From positions 1 to 7,946 of the forward strand of contig CAZXLJ010000138.1 of the NCBI GenBank assembly GCA_964641175.1: a stretch of DNA of 7,946 nucleotides, given 5' to 3'. Source of the DNA: CAYNST01 sp964641175. GTDB lineage: Bacteria > Pseudomonadota > Gammaproteobacteria > Pseudomonadales > Cellvibrionaceae. Each line of letters opens with the position of its first letter. The first letter of the stretch is position 1. The position numbers and the translations under genes are program-made. The notes under the pieces are model-generated. The model was not told the origin of the DNA. It was given only the letters and a program-made list of their open reading frames with translations, and searched no databases. Below are positions 4,993 through 7,946 of this stretch, piece after piece.

Positions 4993-5114
4993 TTCAGGGA
5001 GATCGAACGACTGATAGTCGGAAGTCGCCGCTGCACACAGGTAAGCTTTGGGAGATATACCGACCGAGACTCGCACTGGGTTTCACTTGCTGGTAGATAC
5101 TCGTTCTCGCTGGC
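4993..5114. other. Gene-less interval between two attC sites
   Basis: About 122 bases lie between attC cores at 4992 and 5115. No frame has a convincing start with a ribosome binding site on either strand, and no known RNA was recognised. It may be the remains of a cassette gene or an ORF-less cassette of the kind found in large arrays. Confidence 0.4.
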
Positions 5115-5202
5115 ATTTAACAAGTCAATGAACTACGGGCCTGCGATGTCGGACCGCAGGGAACAAGGCTTCGCCACCGCGGGCACTATTTAAGCGTTAT
5201 CT
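5115..5202 (+). repeat. attC recombination site
   Basis: ATTTAAC at 5115-5121 is an exact RYYYAAC match, and GTTATCT at 5196-5202 is a near match to GTTRRRY. A 6-bp perfect inner stem, CCTGCG (5140-5145) and CGCAGG (5155-5160), lies within. Pairing of the outer boxes is imperfect. The length is 88 bp. The gene at 5225 starts 22 bases later. Confidence 0.6.
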
Positions 5203-5224
5203 ATATTCAGTCAGGACGGATTCC

Positions 5225-5632
5225 ATGTCAGTTAAACCTTATGATCCCGACGCGATTAGGCAGATCATCAGCCTGTACTGGAGCACATTTTCAGAAACTC
5301 CAACCATGGAAATGGTGTATCTAGATAATGACGCAATCAGGTGGGATGGCTACACTGAGCCTGTTGAAAAGCTGAACTCTTTACTATCGGATCTTTTCAG
5401 GTTCTCCAAAAGCAAGCAGAAGGTAGATATCAAGTTGGCGCAGGAGCCTGGTGGCACCGATAACCTCAGCATTGAGCAAATCGCATACTTCATAACTGAT
5501 ATTCTGGTGAGTGAGAAGCGGCATGGGGGGCTATTTGCGCAAATGCTGACGAATGGGGTCATCGAGCGCGTCGTCAATCGGCTTGAAGTTTTACTGGCAC
5601 AAGAAGTAAGGCCTTGGTGGCAGTTCTGGTGA
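5225..5632 (+). CDS. Hypothetical protein, 135 residues
   Basis: I do not recognise the family. The product is soluble and mixed in charge, with an N-terminal helix-like YDPDAIRQIISLYWSTFS, a central EKLNSLLSDLFRFSKSKQK segment, and an aromatic C-terminus RPWWQFW. It has no signal peptide or membrane segment. The start is supported by AGGA at 5213-5216, eight bases from the ATG, directly after the attC at 5115-5202. The frame is clean and uninterrupted. Short C-terminal WW/FW tails occur in unrelated small proteins and do not assign a function. Confidence 0.75.
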   Translation: MSVKPYDPDAIRQIISLYWSTFSETPTMEMVYLDNDAIRWDGYTEPVEKLNSLLSDLFRFSKSKQKVDIKLAQEPGGTDNLSIEQIAYFITDILVSEKRHGGLFAQMLTNGVIERVVNRLEVLLAQEVRPWWQFW

Positions 5633-5652
5633 TATGGTTCAGCAACGAACGG

Positions 5653-5730
5653 TCATAACAATCGGCGGCGCGACGACCGTCACTCCGCAGATTTCGGCTA
5701 CGTCCCCGCGCGTGGGGCCGGGTATTAGCA
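5653..5730 (+). repeat. attC recombination site
   Basis: TCATAACAATCGGC (5653-5666) is opposed by GCCGGGTATTAGCA (5717-5730). GCGGCGCG and CGCGCG provide inner pairing. The length is 78 bp. It begins 20 bases after the gene at 5225 and ends five bases before the Shine-Dalgarno sequence of the next gene. The R' core ATTAGCA has A in place of the conserved G. Confidence 0.6.
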
Positions 5731-5746
5731 ATTAGAGGATCGCATA

Positions 5747-6232
5747 GTGTTCAGTTCTAATGTGGGGTTAGTTCATACTGTATGTGCTGTTGCTGCGCTG
5801 GCATTGGGCGCTCTGGTGTTATTTTTTCGGAAAGGAACAAAACGCCATAAATCGCTAGGGTACGGATTCTTCGGTGCCATGATATTGATGAATTTGACAG
5901 CGCTCTTCACCCAGTCGATTTACTCATTTGGGCCCTTCCACTGGATGGCAATCGGATCGTTGACCTTTGTAACAATTGGAATCATGGTGCCTGTTTTCTT
6001 CCGAACCCGGCGAAACTGGCTTAGAGTCCACTATGATTTTATGCTTTGGTCCTATGTTGGTTTAATAGCAGCCACGTTCTCGGAAATTGCCGTTCGGGTG
6101 CCTGCGGTTGGTATGGTAATTGGCGGTGGGACTTTATTTTGGCTCCTGGTAATCAGTTCCAGCATGGTCACATTCTTGGTGGGGGGTTATATGATCGCAC
6201 AGCATCGAAAACATCAAACCTATATGGCCTGA
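5747..6232 (+). CDS. DUF2306-like membrane protein
   Basis: The 161-residue product has about five hydrophobic segments (near residues 7-27, 39-60, 66-84, 98-118 and 124-149). The KGTKRHKSLGYGFFGAM motif at 29-45 matches the K-G-T-x-x-H-x-x-x-G-x-x-(Y/F) loop typical of DUF2306 proteins, and a second conserved His follows (RVHYDFMLWSY, 93-103). These are inner-membrane proteins of unknown function. A GTG start at 5747 is supported by GAGGA at 5735-5739, 7 bases upstream; no better ATG lies near. The TGA stop falls inside GCCTGAT, part of the next palindrome. It is a single-gene cassette on the array strand. Confidence 0.82.
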   Translation: MFSSNVGLVHTVCAVAALALGALVLFFRKGTKRHKSLGYGFFGAMILMNLTALFTQSIYSFGPFHWMAIGSLTFVTIGIMVPVFFRTRRNWLRVHYDFMLWSYVGLIAATFSEIAVRVPAVGMVIGGGTLFWLLVISSSMVTFLVGGYMIAQHRKHQTYMA

Positions 6233-6289
6233 TGCAATTGAGTGAAGGTAGTCCTGTCGGTATCCGAGCCCAAAATGGTAGCGTCAGGC
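6227..6289 (+). repeat. Degenerate attC-like inverted repeat
   Basis: GCCTGATGC at 6227-6235 pairs with GCGTCAGGC at 6281-6289 (one G-U pair). Both arms look like mutated GCCTAAC and GTTAGGC boxes. The inner part is weakly paired. A full GTTRRRY match, GTTAAAT, lies a little further at 6305-6311 and may be the real core or a second one. Confidence 0.45.
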
Positions 6290-6344
6290 GAATAAATGCG
6301 AGTGGTTAAATTAATAGCTTTGGCAATGAAAAGTAGAGCCTGAT

Positions 6345-6413
6345 AGACAACCCAGTGGCGACGCCAGGGGCGGTGCTCGTTCGCGGGATGTCCTGCGCCA
6401 CTACGAGATAAGC
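6345..6413 (+). repeat. Second attC-like palindrome before the VOC gene
   Basis: AGTGGCG (6354-6360) and CGCCACT (6396-6402) form a perfect 7-bp inverted repeat, flanked by AGACAAC (6345-6351) and GATAAGC (6407-6413). These sit where R'' and R' would be but match them poorly. Its end is 28 bases before the next start codon, as for other sites here. Confidence 0.35.
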
Positions 6414-6429
6414 TCCATAAAGGGGCGAC

Positions 6430-6435
6430 AGGAGG
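6430..6435 (+). promoter_or_regulatory. Strong Shine-Dalgarno sequence
   Basis: AGGAGG six bases before the ATG at 6442 fixes that start. It is the strongest ribosome binding site in the window. Confidence 0.8.
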
Positions 6436-6441
6436 AAAGCT

Positions 6442-6804
6442 ATGGCAATTAACAAGATCTATGCGCACCTTAACTGCAGCGATTTGGCGGCGAGCATTGA
6501 ATGGTACCGAAGATTATTCGGTCGTCAGCCGGATGCTCGCCCGATGGACGGCTTGGCGGAATGGCAACATCGTGATTCCGGCGGCTTCCAGCTCTTCGAA
6601 AATCCTGCAGAGGCCGGGCACGGCACACTTACCCTTTTCGTTGACGGTTTGCGCGCTGAGCATTCTCGGCTTGCGGAAACCGGATTTCATCCAGGGGACA
6701 TTGAGGCAGCTACGTCGACAATCCTGGTGCGCCTCCGCGATCTGGACGGCAACCTGGTCGTACTCGCCGAGCCGACCGAAATGCAGGGCATCATCGATAA
6801 ATAG
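6442..6804 (+). CDS. VOC family protein (glyoxalase/bleomycin-resistance fold)
   Basis: This complete 120-residue VOC protein has two beta-alpha-beta-beta-beta modules. Module 1 runs from KIYAHLNCSDLAASIEWYRRLFG (5-27) to FQLFEN. Module 2 is GTLTLFVDGLRAEHSRLAETGF (61-82) followed by ILVRLRDLDGNLVVLAEP (94-111). Candidate metal ligands are His9, His60 and Glu110, at the usual family positions. Members include glyoxalase I-like enzymes, dioxygenases and drug-binding proteins, and the sequence does not decide among them. The gene is visibly GC-richer than the VOC gene at 7038, so the two have separate origins. Its stop is TAG, used here as an ordinary terminator. No clear attC follows immediately; 6805-6930 shows nothing recognisable. 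Confidence 0.9.
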   Translation: MAINKIYAHLNCSDLAASIEWYRRLFGRQPDARPMDGLAEWQHRDSGGFQLFENPAEAGHGTLTLFVDGLRAEHSRLAETGFHPGDIEAATSTILVRLRDLDGNLVVLAEPTEMQGIIDK

Positions 6805-6930
6805 TCGCGAGCTCAGGATCACAGCCGGACCGCGATGTATCCAGGTAAAAGCTGTTATTGGGAGGCCAAGCCAAAAAAGGTGTGATTCTTGCCGGATAAC
6901 GCCAGATCAGCTGAGCAAGAAAAATAGATA

Positions 6931-7022
6931 GGCTAAATTTACGAAAGCTGTCCAGGCCGGTATTTGGGCGCAGCAAACGGCACGGCGAAACAATGATCTT
7001 CCTGATTGAATTTATTTAAGCC
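6931..7022 (+). repeat. Possible degenerate attC
   Basis: GGCTAAAT (6931-6938) faces TTTAAGCC (7015-7022), with an inner stem formed by CCGGTATTTG and CAAACGG around 6957-6980. The spacing (about 92 bp) and the position 15 bases before the next start codon fit a cassette boundary. Neither box keeps the AAC/GTT core, so this is weak. Confidence 0.3.
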
Positions 7023-7037
7023 ACGAGGAGAACGAAC

Positions 7038-7409
7038 ATGATTGCCCATACCTCACTGACAGTCAGCAATTATTCAAAATCAAAGGAGTTCTACATATTC
7101 ACACTCAAACCGCTCGGTTATAAAAACAATATGGAATTTGGTGAAGCAGCAGGCTTTAACGATGGCAAAAACACAGATTTCTGGATAAGTAAAAGCGAAG
7201 TTGTTGCCCCAACTCATTTGGCGTTCGAAGCAAAAAATAAAGAGGAAGTTGAAGAATTTTATGCCGCCGCACTGAAGGCGGGTGCCAAGGACAATGGCGC
7301 TCCAGGATATCGAACTGAGTACTGGCCTGGATACTTCGCGGCATTTGTTTACGATCCTGACGGTCACAATATCGAAGCCGTCTGGTACGATTACAGCGCT
7401 GAAAAATAG
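7038..7409 (+). CDS. VOC family protein (glyoxalase-like)
   Basis: This complete 123-residue VOC protein reads MIAHTSLTVSNYSKSKEFYIFTLKPLGYK, a typical first module with His4. The second module has HLAFEAKNKEEVEEFYAAALKAGAKDNGAPG (60-90), then FAAFVYDPDGHNIEAVWYD (100-118). His60 and Glu113 complete a possible His-His-Glu metal site. It belongs to the same broad subgroup as the broken VOC gene at 324-641 (both have the PG-x-Y/S-x-Y...GAF/YF-x-DPDG layout) but is clearly a different gene. ATG 7038 has GAGGAG at 7024-7029. The gene is AT-rich and lysine-rich compared with its neighbours, a sign of separate acquisition. The stop is TAG. Confidence 0.92.
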   Translation: MIAHTSLTVSNYSKSKEFYIFTLKPLGYKNNMEFGEAAGFNDGKNTDFWISKSEVVAPTHLAFEAKNKEEVEEFYAAALKAGAKDNGAPGYRTEYWPGYFAAFVYDPDGHNIEAVWYDYSAEK

Positions 7410-7443
7410 GATAAATTATTTGAGTTCTAAGGGGCTGGAGTCA

Positions 7444-7469
7444 TACGAAGATTGCTTTCGTAGATTTTT
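7444..7469 (+). terminator. Weak terminator-like hairpin after the VOC gene
   Basis: TACGAA (7444-7449) and TTCGTA (7457-7462) form a 6-bp stem followed by a short T5 run. The stem is AT-rich, so termination would be weak. Alternatively it is the inner arm of a degenerate attC bounded by TTCTAAG (7425-7431) and GTTAGCG (7479-7485). Confidence 0.3.
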
Positions 7470-7560
7470 CTGAAAGCGGTTAGCGCGAAGCACCTATAAA
7501 TCGCAGGGTGGCTTGCTGGTTTTCTTTGCTCTGGTTCCAGGAAGACATGGTTTGTCATTA

Positions 7561-7713
7561 TCAAGACGGGCGCGTTAGTGGCTCTTCATCGATTACGGTC
7601 ATCTGAACCGTTATGGTGTCATCTGGCGAGCGATGTGGCCAAAATCGCCGCAGTGCCACATTCTGCGTCTCAGTGATGGCAATACGCATCCAGTGTCCGG
7701 AGGAAAAGTGCAT
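7561..7713 (-). CDS. Possible small minus-strand ORF, 50 residues
   Basis: The frame MHFSSGHWMRIAITETQNVALRRFWPHRSP ... TVQMTVIDEEPLTRPS is open and protein-like in composition, with a beta-strand-like TITVQMTVID stretch, but it has no visible Shine-Dalgarno sequence and no recognised family. If real, it would be another cassette gene read against the array, like the one at 2-187. Confidence 0.2.
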   Translation of the reverse strand: MHFSSGHWMRIAITETQNVALRRFWPHRSPDDTITVQMTVIDEEPLTRPS

Positions 7714-7786
7714 ATAAATTACAGCGGGGCGATCGTCACTTAGCTGCGTGGCTAGGTTCGAGCGAGTGCAGCAGGAATGTTTTCAG

Positions 7787-7946
7787 ATGAAACAAGTTTC
7801 ACGGCCTAAGCAAGTAGTCTTCATTTTGCTACCATTTCTTGTGGTTAGTGCATTCTTTCCTTTTGCGGCTTGGGTGGTTGTAGTTAAAGGTGCTCTCGGG
7901 ATCGCGTTATCAACCGGTTACACGGCGGCGCTGGTCGGTAAAGCGG
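7787..7946 (+). CDS. Membrane protein, 5' part only (cut by window end)
   Basis: The 53 visible residues start MKQVSRPKQVVFILLPFLVVSAFFPFAAWVVVVKGALGIALSTGYTAALVGKA. A short basic N-terminus is followed by one long or two adjacent hydrophobic segments (about 10-33 and 35-51), so the product is an inner-membrane protein or has an N-terminal anchor. The family cannot be named from this part. AGGA at 7773-7776, ten bases before the ATG, supports the start. The gene continues beyond the window. Confidence 0.6.
   Translation, partial: MKQVSRPKQVVFILLPFLVVSAFFPFAAWVVVVKGALGIALSTGYTAALVGKA

Larger units (their letters stand above)
7410..7786. other. Intergenic stretch without a convincing gene
   Basis: These 377 bases hold the terminator-like hairpin at 7444-7469, a perfect ATGTGGC/GCCACAT inverted repeat at 7633-7661 with a 15-base loop, and a minus-strand frame of 50 codons at 7561-7713. 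None is clearly functional. No canonical attC was found, so the cassette layout is unclear here. Confidence 0.5.

Noticed and set aside
6461..6931. Long + frame overlapping the VOC gene at 6442
   Set aside because: It is a GC-driven shadow; the VOC frame has the strong AGGAGG site and all family motifs.
621..7409. General reassignment of TAG to an amino acid in this genome
   Set aside because: Two intact genes end naturally at TAG (6802-6804 and 7407-7409) at the expected family length, so TAG is a working stop. Only local suppression or decay remains possible for the two interrupted genes.
7080..7473. Minus and alternative + frames across the VOC gene at 7038
   Set aside because: The VOC frame is complete, with a good ribosome binding site; the others have no family features.
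1..7946. CRISPR array, tRNA, rRNA or insertion sequence
   Set aside because: No regularly spaced direct repeats, no tRNA cloverleaf or rRNA sequence, and no transposase motifs with terminal inverted repeats were seen. The 1-90/1601-1690 repeat lacks IS features.

Overview
The window reads as part of a gene-cassette array of a chromosomal (sedentary) integron in a draft assembly; 100 N at 1739-1838 mark a scaffold gap. Short, mostly one-gene units, nearly all on the + strand, are separated by imperfect palindromes of about 55-95 bp. These start with an RYYYAAC-like box at or just after a stop codon and end with a GTTRRRY-like box shortly before the next ribosome binding site. That is the layout of attC sites. 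The better examples lie at 926-1013, 2927-3004, 3502-3581, 4931-4992, 5115-5202 and 5653-5730; weaker ones are listed with low confidence. No integrase gene or attI site is visible. The R''-to-R' orientation puts the platform to the left of the window. The VPLPA-type PEP-CTERM tail, the gene families and the roughly 50% GC suggest an environmental proteobacterium, perhaps a gammaproteobacterium; this is inference.

Layout. 1-187: a minus-strand ORF whose 3' end is repeated at 1601-1690. 284-342: attC-like. 324-641: a VOC (glyoxalase-fold) gene lacking its 5' end and carrying an amber codon near its 3' end. 719-871: a small unrecognised ORF. 926-1013: attC. 1105-1593: a DUF6622-like membrane protein, followed by what looks like a collapsed attC and the repeat copy. 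After the gap, 1839-2077: the C-terminus of a PEP-CTERM secreted protein. 2307-2459: a 50-residue Cys-containing protein. 2513-2932: a GFA/CENP-V-fold gene interrupted by an amber codon. 3139-3507: a small lipoprotein. 3595-4209: a LysE/RhtB exporter. 4307-4699: a cupin. 4766-4989: a frameshifted GNAT-like remnant. 4993-5114: no gene between two attC sites. 5225-5632: unknown protein. 5747-6232: DUF2306-like membrane protein. 6442-6804 and 7038-7409: two intact, dissimilar VOC proteins. 7787 to the end: start of a membrane protein.

The genes do not form a pathway. They are independent units, several with their own Shine-Dalgarno sequence, and they differ visibly in base composition (compare the GC-rich gene at 6442 with the AT-rich one at 7038). 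Small-molecule enzymes or binders (three VOC, GFA, cupin, GNAT) and envelope proteins (lipoprotein, LysE, DUF6622, DUF2306, PEP-CTERM) dominate. Several units are decaying through truncation, internal TAG codons, a frameshift and degenerate recombination cores, so part of the array may no longer be mobile.
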